Part shown: piece after piece, positions 35,615 through 44,901 of the stretch
Position numbering within the stretch: position 1 is the first letter of the stretch
Layout: the number at the start of each line of letters is the position of its first letter
Assembly (NCBI RefSeq): GCF_014212055.1
Contig: NZ_JACJVO010000016.1
Coordinates: 158,328 to 222,327, forward strand
Direction of reading: 5' to 3'
Source: Cohnella zeiphila
GTDB taxonomy: Bacteria; Bacillota; Bacilli; Paenibacillales; Paenibacillaceae
DNA length: 64,000 nucleotides
Position numbers and translations under genes: made by a program
Notes under the pieces: generated by a model
Database searches by the model: none
Told to the model about the DNA's origin: nothing
The model's input: the letters and a program-made list of their open reading frames with translations, nothing else

Positions 35615-36551
35615 CGCCGGCCCTCCTTTCGCCTTCCTGATTCCGAATGGCCTTCCATAGATGCGAAGCGGCCACATTCGCCGCGACCCGCTTCCGGTAA
35701 TCCGCGGACTCGAACGGATCCGGAGCCGGGGCGTACTGCTCCAGGAGGAGCCGATGCAGCGTCAGCACGGCGTTGTCGTCGGCCGCGGCGCCTTCGAGCC
35801 TCTCCTCGAGCAGCGGGAAGCGCTTCGGGATCGTCCGGCCGCCTCCCGCCGCCAGCCGAATATCCCGCAACCGGCCTCCTCCGTCGATTCGCCCTCGTAT
35901 CGCCATCGTGACCGAGGAAGGAACAAACGTTTCGCGCCTGCCGATTTTCTCGTAAAATCCGAATGTCCGTCCGTTGCCGCCATCGCCGCCGTCCGGTTCC
36001 GCCGCTTCCAACGGCAAACGGATCCTGAGCAGCAGCCGGTTCGCGTCTTCCGGCCCGCCTCTCGTTCGCTCCAGCCACTCCGCCGCAGCTTGCGTCCGAA
36101 CCTCCTCGCCTTGTTGCCATTCCAGCCGGGCTTCGTAAGCGAGAAGGGCCGGAAGCGAATCCCCGACTTCCGACAGAACGTTGCCGCCGATCGTCGCCAG
36201 GTTGCGGACCGGCGGGGCGGCGATCGCGCGCGCCGCCTCCGCCAGCAGCGGGAAGCGATTCTGCACGCCAGGTTCTCGCCGGCAGGCGGTCAGCGTCGTC
36301 AAAGCGCCGATCGCCAGCGCTCCGCCTTCTTCCTCGAGACCGCGCAGCTCCTTCACGGCCGTCAGGTCGATCAGGCCGGCGGGCACTTGCCGATCGCCCG
36401 CTTCCCATTGCGTGCGCAGCAGCGTTCCCCCGGAGACGTAGACAGCGTCTTCGCCGAACCTTCGTTTGAGGCGGCAGGCTTCTTCCGCGTTTTGCGGATG
36501 CCATACCGCCGGGATTGGCGCCGGCATTCCGATATTTCCAGCCACGCGCAT
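35553..36551 (-). CDS. pucC: xanthine dehydrogenase, FAD-binding subunit
   Basis: A 332-residue FAD subunit of the CoxM/PucC type. The flavin-binding segments are YVSGGTLLRTQWEAG and the ATIGGNVLS motif. It accepts electrons from PucE and passes them to NAD. The ATG at 36551 follows AAAGGGG and lies about 25 bases below a predicted promoter, making it the first gene of the long pucCDE-guaD-uraD-pucL-pucM-pucH-pucF-pucG run. Confidence 0.92.
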   Translation of the reverse strand: MRVAGNIGMPAPIPAVWHPQNAEEACRLKRRFGEDAVYVSGGTLLRTQWEAGDRQVPAGLIDLTAVKELRGLEEEGGALAIGALTTLTACRREPGVQNRFPLLAEAARAIAAPPVRNLATIGGNVLSEVGDSLPALLAYEARLEWQQGEEVRTQAAAEWLERTRGGPEDANRLLLRIRLPLEAAEPDGGDGGNGRTFGFYEKIGRRETFVPSSVTMAIRGRIDGGGRLRDIRLAAGGGRTIPKRFPLLEERLEGAAADDNAVLTLHRLLLEQYAPAPDPFESADYRKRVAANVAASHLWKAIRNQEGERRAGDAAQSREQRRPMADEAGRTG

Positions 36552-36581
36552 CAGCCCCTTTTTCTTGCGATTGTTATTCTC

Positions 36582-36610
36582 ACTATAGAATGGCGTCACT
36601 GTCCAGTAAA
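36582..36610 (-). promoter_or_regulatory. promoter of the pucC operon
   Basis: TTTACT (36605-36610) and TATAGT (36582-36587) are separated by 17 bases on the minus strand. The start would fall about 25 bases before the pucC ATG. Confidence 0.6.
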
Positions 36611-36685
36611 CAAATCTAACGTCTGTTTGTGCAACCTTCCAGCAACTTCTCCGTTCGATTGTGCTTCGCGCCTGTTTTGCTCAAA

Positions 36686-37384
36686 TTATATGTCATTCAA
36701 TCTAACACAATGACCTCGCGAGTAGCGTCGAGCCCGTTCCATGAGGTCCGGCGTATCCACATCCATCAACCGCTCCGGTTCTTCGGCGGGAATCACCCGT
36801 CCGGCCCAATCGGGGCGCTCCAGCAGCCGTTTCGCTCCACGGTCGCCCTCCAGCCGGGCCACGTCTTGGAACGTCGCCCCGGCCAGCAGCACGGGCGGCA
36901 TGATCGCGCCGCCGTCTCCGCTTGCCACGTAGTCCAGTCGCGGATCCGAACGCCAGCAGTCGACCAGGCCGCGCATCATCCCGGCCGTGACGAACGGCTG
37001 ATCGGCCAGCACGACGACGGCGGCGTCGCACCCGTCCGACATCGCGCAGCCCACTCCGCACCGAAGCGAATGGGCCATCCCCCGCCCGGCGTCCGCGCAT
37101 ACGACGACTTCCGCCTTCGTCCGCGGGATCGCCGCTTCTCCCTCGCTCCGCCCCGCCTCCCGCGCTCCTTTCCGCCGCAAAGCGCCGACCCGAACCGGCT
37201 CGGGCAGCCAATCGAGCGGATCGCCGGGACGGACGACGATATAGGCGGCATCCAGTCCTACGGCCAGAAGCGCCTTCAGGGCGACGGCCCCGAGCGGCAC
37301 TCCGGGCAGCAGCTCGGCCGTCAGCTTGGCGCCGTTCATCCGCCGGCCGGCACCGGCAGCCAAATAGACGCCGGCGATCCTCAT
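36686..37384 (-). CDS. pucB: molybdenum-cofactor nucleotidyltransferase (MobA/MocA-like)
   Basis: A 232-residue NTP-transferase with the N-terminal nucleotide loop LAAGAGRRMNGAKL and the metal-binding ADQPFV motif. PucB/MocA proteins attach CMP to molybdopterin for xanthine dehydrogenase maturation. It overlaps pucA by four bases. An insert at about residues 70-90, between the two motifs, is Arg/Gly-rich and longer than usual. Confidence 0.88.
   Translation of the reverse strand: MRIAGVYLAAGAGRRMNGAKLTAELLPGVPLGAVALKALLAVGLDAAYIVVRPGDPLDWLPEPVRVGALRRKGAREAGRSEGEAAIPRTKAEVVVCADAGRGMAHSLRCGVGCAMSDGCDAAVVVLADQPFVTAGMMRGLVDCWRSDPRLDYVASGDGGAIMPPVLLAGATFQDVARLEGDRGAKRLLERPDWAGRVIPAEEPERLMDVDTPDLMERARRYSRGHCVRLNDI
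36691..36707. promoter_or_regulatory. GlnR/TnrA-like box upstream of pucC
   Basis: TGTCATTCAATCTAACA matches TGTNANAWWWTMTNACA with two mismatches. Its centre lies 89 bases upstream of the pucC -35 box, almost the same distance as the box before the ABC operon. It overlaps the last codons of pucB. Confidence 0.62.
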
Positions 37385-38400
37385 GCCTCCCTCCTTCCCG
37401 CCGACGATACCCGCAACCGGCGGCGCCAGGCGATCAGCTCGGCCGCCACGCTGACGGCGATCTCCTGCGCCCCCTCGGCCCCGAGCGGCAGCCCGATCGG
37501 CGCCCTCACGAACGGAGGCGGAGCCATTCCGTCCAGCAGCCTCCGCACCCGGCTCGCCGAACCGACGATGCCGAGATAAGCGGGGCCGAGCGGAAGGACT
37601 CGAGCGACCATCTCCCGGTCCCTTCGCAGGTTGTGGCCGGCGATCATCACGTAATCCCCTCGGCCGACACGCAGCTCCGCGACGATCGATTCCGCGTCGC
37701 CGACGAACGTCGCGGACTTCGGGAAACGCTCCGGACCGCATAGCGCCGGCCGCCAATCGGCGACGGCCGTGCGAAAGCCGATGCTTCGCGCCAGTTCGTC
37801 GACGGCGATCGCCTCGTCGCCCGCCCCGAAAATCACGAGACGTTCCCGCGGCAGATGGAGCGACGCATAGAACAGACCGCTTGCGCAGCCTTTGCCGGTT
37901 CCGTCTTCCCACGCCCCGCTTTCGCCCCCCGCGTTCCCTCCCGGGTCCGGGGCCGGGGACGGCCCGGCCGGCTCCGCCGCGTAAACGAGCCGGCCGCCCG
38001 ACTCCCGGCGTTCCAGCCTCGCCCCCTCCCCGCCGCGCATAAGGCGGACAACCTCGCCCAGCGCCCGGCGCAGTTCGTCCGTCAACGGCTCCACCAGCAC
38101 GCGCAGCATCCCGCCGCAGCCGATCTCCTCTCCCCAGACGATATCTTCTTCGGGACGCAAGTCGTACTCGACGACCGCATGCCGGTTCCCCGCCAGCACG
38201 CCTCCGGCCCGTTCCGCCAGATCCGCTTCCAGGCAGCCGGGACTGATGCTCCCGGCCTTCTCGCCGTTGGCCGCGAGCAGCATGGAAGCTCCCGCTTTGC
38301 GGTAGGAATGCCCCCGAACCTCGATCAAAGTCGCAAGCGCCGCGGCCGTCGGCCAACGTTCGGCCAGGGCGAATACCGTTTCCGTATCCATGGCTTCCAC
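37381..38400 (-). CDS. pucA: XdhC/CoxI-family xanthine dehydrogenase maturation factor, GTG start
   Basis: A 339-residue XdhC protein. The N-terminal CoxI domain carries IEVRGHSYRKAGASML and the C-terminal Rossmann domain carries VIFGAGDEAIAV. XdhC binds molybdenum cofactor and inserts the sulfurated form into the large subunit. A GTG at 38400 is chosen because AGGAGGGG lies 6-8 bases upstream; the in-frame ATG at 38391 is 17 bases from that site. A Pro/Gly/Ala-rich linker of about 30 residues separates the domains. Confidence 0.87.
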   Translation of the reverse strand: MEAMDTETVFALAERWPTAAALATLIEVRGHSYRKAGASMLLAANGEKAGSISPGCLEADLAERAGGVLAGNRHAVVEYDLRPEEDIVWGEEIGCGGMLRVLVEPLTDELRRALGEVVRLMRGGEGARLERRESGGRLVYAAEPAGPSPAPDPGGNAGGESGAWEDGTGKGCASGLFYASLHLPRERLVIFGAGDEAIAVDELARSIGFRTAVADWRPALCGPERFPKSATFVGDAESIVAELRVGRGDYVMIAGHNLRRDREMVARVLPLGPAYLGIVGSASRVRRLLDGMAPPPFVRAPIGLPLGAEGAQEIAVSVAAELIAWRRRLRVSSAGRREA

Positions 38401-38524
38401 GGCTTTCCCCTCCTGTACGCGAAAGCCGGGCGGCATCGCGCATGCCCCCGGCTTCCGGTCTTTCGTTCGGCGCGCCTTCGCGGCAAGCGCCGGTTCCCTT
38501 ATACCTCCAAACCCCCCGATGGCG

Positions 38525-39940
38525 CTACGCTCTCGCCAACCGCGAGCGGCGGTAGTCGCTTCCCGTCAGCGCCGCCGCTTCCGTCACCAGCCGCAGCGCC
38601 GCCGCCTGCGCCTTCTCCGCCGCCAGCTCTTCGTCGACCCCGACGAGCCGCCCGCCGTCGACGACGACCTTTCCGCCCACGATCGTCATATCGACCGGCC
38701 GGGAGAAGCCCGTCACGATCGGAAGCGCCATGTCGTCGAACAGCGCGCCGGCAAACTCCAGTCTCCTCGTGTCGATCAGGAACAGATCGGCCGCCTTGCC
38801 GACCTCCAGCGAGCCGATGCCGTCTTCCCACCCCAGCACCGACGCCGAACCGCGCGTCGCCAAGGCGAGCGCGCCGGCGGCATCGATCGACGCCGCGCCG
38901 TGGGACAGCTTATGCAGCAAATAAGCCATCCTCGCTTCCGTCAGCAGGTTGCCGCCGTCGTTGGAGGCCGAGCCGTCCACGCCGAGGCCGACCCGGACGC
39001 CGGCGTCGCGCATTTTGAGCAGCGGCAGAACGCCGGACGACAGCTTCATGTTGCTGGACGGGCAGTGGGCGACGCCGCAGCTGTGTTTGCCCAGCAGAGA
39101 AATTTCCCCGTCGTCGAAATGAATGCCGTGCGCGAACCAGACGTCGTCGCCGACCCAACCGTGCTTCTCCATGTATTCCAGCGGCCGAACGCCGAACTTT
39201 TCCAGACAGTACGCTTCCTCGTCGAGCGTCTCGGCCAGGTGCGTGTGCAGCCGCACCTTGTAGCTTCGGGCCAGCGCCGCCGATTCTCGGAGCAGATCGG
39301 ACGTCACGTTGAAGGGAGCGCAGGGAGCGACGCCGACGCGCACCATGGCGAACCGGTCGGCGCTATGGTAGCGTTCGATGACCCGGATCGTATCCTTCAG
39401 CGCCACATCGTCGGTCTGGCAGACGACGTCCGGGGGCAGCCCGCCCTTCGACCGGCCGAGCGTCATCGAGCCGCGCGTCGGGTAGAAGCGGATGCCGAGC
39501 TCCGCGGCCGCGCGGATCTCCTCGTCGATCAGCTCGCCGGAGATGCCGTCCGGAAAGCAGTAGAAATGGTCCGCCGCCGTCGTGCAGCCGGATTTGAGCA
39601 GTTCCCCGAGTCCGACGACGGCGCCGATATGGACGTCCTCGGGACGCAGATGCCGCCAGATGCCGTACAACGTGCCGAGCCAATCGAACAAGCCGCATTC
39701 TTGAGCGAGCGGAAGGTTGCGGGTCAGCGTCTGAAACAGATGGTGGTGCGTATTGATCAGTCCCGGGTAGACGATCTTGCCCGCCGCGTCGATGACGGTG
39801 TCGGCATCCTCGTACGGCAAGTCTTTGCCGATCGCGACGATCTCCTGTCCGACCGCGTACAAGCTTCCGCCTTCGACAACCTCTCGTTCTCCGTTCATGG
39901 TGACGATCGACTTCGCGTTTTTCACCAGCAAGGTCCGCAT
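38525..39940 (-). CDS. 8-oxoguanine deaminase-type amidohydrolase
   Basis: A 471-residue zinc amidohydrolase with NTHHHLFQTLTRNLPLAQ, RLHTHLAET, HCPSSNMKLSSG and GVDGSASND motifs. The HHHLFQTLTR segment is typical of 8-oxoguanine deaminases, which release urate directly and so fit this cluster. The hydroxyatrazine hydrolase branch is a near relative. AGAGGCGG precedes the ATG. It lies between pucA and the FAD-linked oxidase gene in the same direction. Confidence 0.87.
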   Translation of the reverse strand: MRTLLVKNAKSIVTMNGEREVVEGGSLYAVGQEIVAIGKDLPYEDADTVIDAAGKIVYPGLINTHHHLFQTLTRNLPLAQECGLFDWLGTLYGIWRHLRPEDVHIGAVVGLGELLKSGCTTAADHFYCFPDGISGELIDEEIRAAAELGIRFYPTRGSMTLGRSKGGLPPDVVCQTDDVALKDTIRVIERYHSADRFAMVRVGVAPCAPFNVTSDLLRESAALARSYKVRLHTHLAETLDEEAYCLEKFGVRPLEYMEKHGWVGDDVWFAHGIHFDDGEISLLGKHSCGVAHCPSSNMKLSSGVLPLLKMRDAGVRVGLGVDGSASNDGGNLLTEARMAYLLHKLSHGAASIDAAGALALATRGSASVLGWEDGIGSLEVGKAADLFLIDTRRLEFAGALFDDMALPIVTGFSRPVDMTIVGGKVVVDGGRLVGVDEELAAEKAQAAALRLVTEAAALTGSDYRRSRLARA

Positions 39941-40017
39941 GGCACCGCCTCTTTTCCTCGGAATCCCGAATCCGTTCCTTCCTACTTTACGGTTCGTTGC
40001 CGGCCTTATTCCGCGAA

Positions 40018-41343
40018 CTAGCCGATTTTGCCAGGGTTGAGCAAGCCGAGCGGATCGTTCAGCTTTTTCCGCAGCCGCATGCCCGGAACCGCGCCGCGGC
40101 CCCCGTTGTCCAGCAGCCACGTATGGGGATCGTAAATCTCGACGCCGATCGAACGGCACGTCTCGATGATGTAGTACAGCCGCTCTTCCGTGGTAAACCG
40201 GACGACCGGCAGCCCGTTCGGGAGCAGCCTCCCTCCCCCCAGCACCCATTCGAAGTGCATCAGCAGCTCGTCTCCGAACATCCCTTTCAGCGTTCTCAGC
40301 TGCTCCAGGTAACGATCGGGGGAGAAGCCCGCTTGCAAGTACGTATAGGCGGGGTCCGCCTTGAGCGCCCACAGCGTCGTATGGTTCCACGTAAAATCGG
40401 ACAGCCCGATCGATTTGCGGTACTTTTCCGGAGGGATGATGTGGCCGATGCCTCCGCCGTATTCGGCGGCCAGCCGCTTCAGCCGCGGCAGCGAGCTCTC
40501 GTCCGTCTCCGCGAACACGACCGACCGGTCCGGGCTCAGCGCCTTCTTGAGCGGGAGAAAAAAGGACGGAAGCGGCCATTCGATCGGCGTGACGAGCCGC
40601 TTCGGAATGCCGCCGTCGCGCGCGAGCGCCTCTCCGAACCGAACGGCCGACTCCAAGTCGCCGAATTCGGCGACCGTCTGCATCCAATCCCTCTTCGGAG
40701 CGAGCGCGAGGACGACCTCCGTCATGATGCCCGTCGTTCCGTAATTGTGGATGTAGTCGAACAGATCGGCTCCTTCGATCTCCAGCCGGCGCGGTCGCTC
40801 TTCCATCGTATAGACGACGGCGCCCCGCACGTTGCCGTCCCACAGATTGCCCCAAGTGATCGAGCCGACCCCGCCGGAGCCGCCGCATACGAAGCCTCCG
40901 GCCGTCGCCTTGGCGTACGTGCTCGGATAGATGCGCAGCTCCTGCCCTTCCTCCCGCGCCTTCTTCTCCAGCGCGCCCAGCTTGACGCCGCACTGAACCC
41001 GCGCGAAATCCTCGCCGATCTCGAGAATGCGGTCCAGGCCGCTTAAGTCCAAGACGATTCCGCCCTCCAGCGGGATCGCCTGGCCGTAATTGCCCGTGCC
41101 CGCTCCCCGGACCGTCACCGGAATGCGATGGCGGTAGGCGAAGGCGAGCGCCGCTTCCACCTCGCCCTCGTTCTGAGGCGCGAAGACGGCGTCGGCTTTT
41201 TTATGCTTCAGCTTCCGGTCCAGCACCGGCGAATACCAATAGAAATCTTTTGAGAGCTTCTCGACCGTCGATTCGTCCGTATAGACCGGAAGACCGCCGA
41301 GACCGGCTCCGGCCTCCGCCTCGATTTTCCACGCTTGAGACAT
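40018..41343 (-). CDS. FAD-linked oxidase/dehydrogenase (VAO/GlcD type)
   Basis: A 441-residue flavoprotein of the vanillyl-alcohol-oxidase fold. The FAD-binding domain carries VTVRGAGTGNYGQAIPLEGGIVLDLS and GGFVCGGSGGVGSI. Relatives oxidise 2-hydroxy acids, amines or alcohols. It lies in the accessory hydrolase part of the purine region, so it may oxidise an intermediate carrying a hydroxyl or amino group. The reaction is unknown. The ATG at 41343 follows AGGTGG. Confidence 0.82.
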   Translation of the reverse strand: MSQAWKIEAEAGAGLGGLPVYTDESTVEKLSKDFYWYSPVLDRKLKHKKADAVFAPQNEGEVEAALAFAYRHRIPVTVRGAGTGNYGQAIPLEGGIVLDLSGLDRILEIGEDFARVQCGVKLGALEKKAREEGQELRIYPSTYAKATAGGFVCGGSGGVGSITWGNLWDGNVRGAVVYTMEERPRRLEIEGADLFDYIHNYGTTGIMTEVVLALAPKRDWMQTVAEFGDLESAVRFGEALARDGGIPKRLVTPIEWPLPSFFLPLKKALSPDRSVVFAETDESSLPRLKRLAAEYGGGIGHIIPPEKYRKSIGLSDFTWNHTTLWALKADPAYTYLQAGFSPDRYLEQLRTLKGMFGDELLMHFEWVLGGGRLLPNGLPVVRFTTEERLYYIIETCRSIGVEIYDPHTWLLDNGGRGAVPGMRLRKKLNDPLGLLNPGKIG

Positions 41344-41358
41344 GCACGCCACCTGCCT

Positions 41359-42264
41359 TTAGTCGTTAATGGCGCCCGAGACGGACGGTCTCGCCGCCTC
41401 CGGGCGAACGGGGTTGACCAGCGGAGCGAAACCGCCGATCCGGCACTCCGCGGCATCGCCTTCGCGAATGTCCGTCGAGCCCGGGGTGCCGGTCATAATG
41501 ACGTCGCCGGGCAGCAGCGTCATCATCCGGGAGAAATAGGAGACGATGAACCAGGGGGAATAGATCATGTCGGCAACGGATGCGGAATGCGTTATGCGGC
41601 CGTTCAGAACGGTCTCCACCCGGAGCGAGCCGAGATCTTCGATCTCGCCCGGCGTAATCAATTCCGGACCGAAGCTGAAGAACGTATCGAAGCTTTTGGA
41701 ACGGCCGAGAAAACGCGGGTTGCGGGCGTGGATATGCTGCGCCGTCATGTCGAGCGTCGCCGCGAAGCCCGCGATCACGCCGGGCGCCTCGGCTTCGCTC
41801 ACGTATTTGCACGTTCGGCCGATGACGATGCCGAGCTCCGCTTCCGCGGTGAACCGCCCTTCTTCGGGCGGAAGCTCGATCGCGTCTCCGGGACCGATCA
41901 GGCTCGTGTCCGGCTTCAGGAAGCAGATCGGCTCCGCGTCGGGCGGAACGACGTTCATGTCCTCGGCCTTGGCCCGGTAATTGGCGCCGATGCCCCATAT
42001 TTTGCGGGGACGGCGGTAAAGCGGCGCGTACAGGGCCCGGACCGACGGGATCGCCTGCGCCTCAAGCCGCGCCAGTTCGCTCTTGCCTTCACCCGCGAGC
42101 CAGCCGTCCAAAACCTCCAGCTCCCCGCGCTCCAGCAGCCCCTGCACGTCGCGGCTCCAACCCGTTCCCGCCGCTTCATTGAGCAGACGGACGGTCACGA
42201 GGCCGCCGGCCGTGACGACGGCCGCCTCCTCCCGCCCTCCGATCCGAACGGTCGCGAGCCTCAT
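41359..42264 (-). CDS. fumarylacetoacetate hydrolase-family protein
   Basis: A 301-residue FAH-superfamily protein. The metal-binding acids lie in AEAELGIVIGR, with KP in CFLKPDTS and the TGTPGSTD loop. Family members hydrolyse or decarboxylate 2-oxo-dicarboxylates and ring-cleavage products. Its start overlaps the creatininase-like gene by four bases. Its presence in a purine region is unusual and suggests that a carbon skeleton is also degraded. Confidence 0.85.
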   Translation of the reverse strand: MRLATVRIGGREEAAVVTAGGLVTVRLLNEAAGTGWSRDVQGLLERGELEVLDGWLAGEGKSELARLEAQAIPSVRALYAPLYRRPRKIWGIGANYRAKAEDMNVVPPDAEPICFLKPDTSLIGPGDAIELPPEEGRFTAEAELGIVIGRTCKYVSEAEAPGVIAGFAATLDMTAQHIHARNPRFLGRSKSFDTFFSFGPELITPGEIEDLGSLRVETVLNGRITHSASVADMIYSPWFIVSYFSRMMTLLPGDVIMTGTPGSTDIREGDAAECRIGGFAPLVNPVRPEAARPSVSGAIND

Positions 42265-43085
42265 CGGGATCCCTCCGGCGCGCCTCTGACGTCCGCGACA
42301 TCGAACTCGCAAAGCTCCGTCAGCGCTTCGGCCAGAATGCCGGCGACCCGTCCCTGGATGATCTCTCCTTTGGCCGCCGTCGCCTTCGTGGCGTCCCCGC
42401 AGATGCCGCTGGCCGATATGTCCGCCATTCGCCAGGCGAAGCGGATGCGGCCCTCCAGCGTCAGGAAGCGCTTGTCGCCCATCGCCGGCACCTCGGATAC
42501 GAGACAATCGCTCTGCACCCAGCCGGGCTTGATCGCCATGACGATCGACGTCTCGTAATCGCCGCCGTGAATCCCGTACTCCATCTCTTCCGGATCGATA
42601 ACGCCTTCCGCCCCGCCCAGGCTCGAAGGCGACAGGTAGAACACGGTCATGCCGTGGACGATCCGAATCTCGCGAGAGACGACGTTCAGCAGGTCGACAT
42701 TGCCGCCGTGCGTGTTGAACAGCAGCAGCTTGCCGAAGCCGCTCAGCTTCAGGCTCGCCGCGATGTCCATCACGAGCCCTTGCAGCGTGGCCGCGGAGAT
42801 CGATACCGTCCCCGGAAGACCGAGATGTTCGTTGCTCTTGCCGTAGGCAATCGGCGGGAGCAGCCACGCCTGCGCTTCGGGAGACAGCAGTTCCATCGCC
42901 CTTGTCAGCGTCGCTTCGCCGATCAGGGCGTCGGTCATAACAGGCAGGTGCGGGCCGTGCTGTTCGACGGCGCCGATGGGCAGAATGACGAGCGCGTTGT
43001 CCTTGGGCAGTTCCCGGATCTGTTTGCTGGTCAGCCTGGGCAGGAAGCGTTCCTCCCAGGCGGCTCCTTCATATCGAATGAACAT
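42261..43085 (-). CDS. creatininase-family amidohydrolase
   Basis: A 274-residue metal-dependent hydrolase of the creatininase fold. Metal ligands are visible in EQHGPHLPVMTD, NTHGGN and HGGDYETS. Creatininase cleaves cyclic amides, and relatives act on other lactams and formyl compounds, so the substrate is open. Its neighbours are an amidase, a FAH-family enzyme and an isochorismatase-like hydrolase, which together resemble stepwise cleavage of a cyclic amide. AAAGGAACG precedes the ATG. Confidence 0.85.
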   Translation of the reverse strand: MFIRYEGAAWEERFLPRLTSKQIRELPKDNALVILPIGAVEQHGPHLPVMTDALIGEATLTRAMELLSPEAQAWLLPPIAYGKSNEHLGLPGTVSISAATLQGLVMDIAASLKLSGFGKLLLFNTHGGNVDLLNVVSREIRIVHGMTVFYLSPSSLGGAEGVIDPEEMEYGIHGGDYETSIVMAIKPGWVQSDCLVSEVPAMGDKRFLTLEGRIRFAWRMADISASGICGDATKATAAKGEIIQGRVAGILAEALTELCEFDVADVRGAPEGSR

Positions 43086-43165
43086 AGGCACGTTCCTTTC
43101 CGTGTGTTCTGCCGCCCGGGCCGGCGACGGGCGGGAGCCCCGCCGAGACGCCTTCTCCCGAACGC

Positions 43166-44371
43166 TCAGCCGGTGACCGATTGCCCTTGAAGCGCGCGTA
43201 CCGCTACGTCGCCGACCCAGCGAAGCAGCCGCAGGTCCCGGCGGGGGCCGGCGATGAACGAGAGGCCGACGGGCAAGCCGTCTTGGCTGCGGAACGGCAT
43301 CGTGACCTGCGGCAGGCCTCCGAGTCCGGCGATGCAGCTCAGCTGCATCACTTTGGCGCGCGTCCGTTCGATCTCCGCGCCCGCGAGCCCGATGCGCGGC
43401 GCCGTGCACGGAGCCGTCGGGATGACGAGCAAGCCGTCGTCGCCGAGCAGCGCGATCAGCTCCTCCCGGATCCGCTCGCGGGCGGGCAGGGCGCGGTCGC
43501 GATCCTCCAGCCGAAGCGTGCCCGCCCAAGCGAATCGCTCCGCGATTCCGGGTCCGAACCGCGGCTGGCGGCCGGCGATCCACTCGCCGTGCGCCAGTCC
43601 GATCTCATACCCCTGCAGCGTCCGGAACGTGGCGGCCCAGGCCGCCAGCCCCTGCGGCGCCAAAGTCGTGCGCCGGCTATCCATCATCGCTTCCAGAACG
43701 GCCAACGGGCCGGCCAGCGATTGCCGGCAGTCGCGATCGGCCGTCTCCCAGGCGTCGCCGGCCACGATCAGGCGCCGGAATTCGGCGCCGTCGGAAGTCG
43801 CCTCTTGGCCGCCGATCAGCGCTTGCCCGACTCGCAGCAGCGTCTCCCAGTCCCGCGCCATCCAGCCGACCGTATCGAAGCTGGGGGCCAGCGGAATGAC
43901 GCCGTCCAGCGGCACGAGCCCGTGCGTCGGCCGAATGCCGTACAGGCCGCAATACGAGGAAGGGACCCGCACCGAGCCGCCGGTGTCGGTGCCGAGGGCG
44001 AAATCGGCGAGACCCGCCGCCGCCGCAACGGCCGAACCGCTGGAGGAACCGCCCGGAATGCAGCCGGGAGCGCGCGGATTGACCGGCGTTCCGTAGTAAT
44101 GGTTTTCTCCGTTCAGGCTGAACATCAGCTCGTCGGTCACGGCCGCTCCTCTCAAGCGGGCGCCGTTCCCGAGCAGCCGGCTCACGGCCTCGGCATGCTC
44201 CTCGGCGGGTCCGTGGCTATCCAGCCAGTCCGGGTTGCCGGCCGAATTCGTATGGCCGGCGATCGCGAACACGTCCTTGACCGCGAATTCCAGCCGGTCC
44301 AACCCTCCGCCGCCCGTCGGCTCGACGGTCAAATCCTCCTTGATATAAGCGTTCCATCCGCTCCGTATCAT
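43166..44371 (-). CDS. amidase-signature hydrolase
   Basis: A 401-residue amidase-signature enzyme. The Ser-cisSer-Lys site is present: K32 (AVKDVFA), the GGSSSGSA loop and S133 (TDTGGSVR). Related enzymes include AtzF, HpxX and GatA-like amidases. In a purine locus it may hydrolyse oxalurate, a carbamoyl or another small amide formed after pucG. It lacks the C-terminal extension of allophanate hydrolase. GGGAGG lies upstream of the ATG. Confidence 0.85.
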   Translation of the reverse strand: MIRSGWNAYIKEDLTVEPTGGGGLDRLEFAVKDVFAIAGHTNSAGNPDWLDSHGPAEEHAEAVSRLLGNGARLRGAAVTDELMFSLNGENHYYGTPVNPRAPGCIPGGSSSGSAVAAAAGLADFALGTDTGGSVRVPSSYCGLYGIRPTHGLVPLDGVIPLAPSFDTVGWMARDWETLLRVGQALIGGQEATSDGAEFRRLIVAGDAWETADRDCRQSLAGPLAVLEAMMDSRRTTLAPQGLAAWAATFRTLQGYEIGLAHGEWIAGRQPRFGPGIAERFAWAGTLRLEDRDRALPARERIREELIALLGDDGLLVIPTAPCTAPRIGLAGAEIERTRAKVMQLSCIAGLGGLPQVTMPFRSQDGLPVGLSFIAGPRRDLRLLRWVGDVAVRALQGQSVTG

Positions 44372-44457
44372 CCTTCCTCCCTCTTTCTCCGTAAGTTCGG
44401 CGGCGAGCCGGAGCTAATCAAGCGGCAGCGCCTTGCGGCTTCCGTGCGCGGCCGGCA

Positions 44458-44901
44458 TCAGACGCCGGCCCCCGCGGAACGAATGCCCTTCAACACGCGC
44501 AAATCCTCTTCGTCCAGAGTCGCTTCGGGACCCGACTTGATCAAATCGGAAAACTTCTCGTCCGGCACCATCGTCGTCAGTACGTATAAGCGCCCCAGGC
44601 CGGTATTGCGAACTTGGTGATTGTTCCCGGGAGGAACGACGAAGAAAGAACCCGTGCCGATCGGCGCTTCCGATTCGCCGACGACGGCTACCCCCTCCCC
44701 ATCCAGCACATAGAAATATTCGTAAGCTTCCGCATGCTCGTTCGGAGGCGTCTGCCCGCCTGCGTCGAAAATTTCGACGACGGAAACGAAAGGGACTTGC
44801 GTCCCGTCGCATAACAGGACGAACTTGTTCGAATCTCCCGCGGAGATTTGGCGAACCGGGCACGTTTCGAAGCTGCCCAGCACCAAGGTCGGCATCGTCA
44901 T
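44458..44901 (-). CDS. small cupin-domain protein
   Basis: A 147-residue single-cupin protein. The two cupin motifs are recognisable around NEHAEAYEYFYVLDGEG and VPPGNNHQVRNTG. Such proteins can be metal-dependent isomerases, dioxygenases or hydrolases; an ureidoglycolate-type role is conceivable in this setting. The start at 44901 overlaps the isochorismatase-like gene by four bases. Confidence 0.8.
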   Translation of the reverse strand: MTMPTLVLGSFETCPVRQISAGDSNKFVLLCDGTQVPFVSVVEIFDAGGQTPPNEHAEAYEYFYVLDGEGVAVVGESEAPIGTGSFFVVPPGNNHQVRNTGLGRLYVLTTMVPDEKFSDLIKSGPEATLDEEDLRVLKGIRSAGAGV

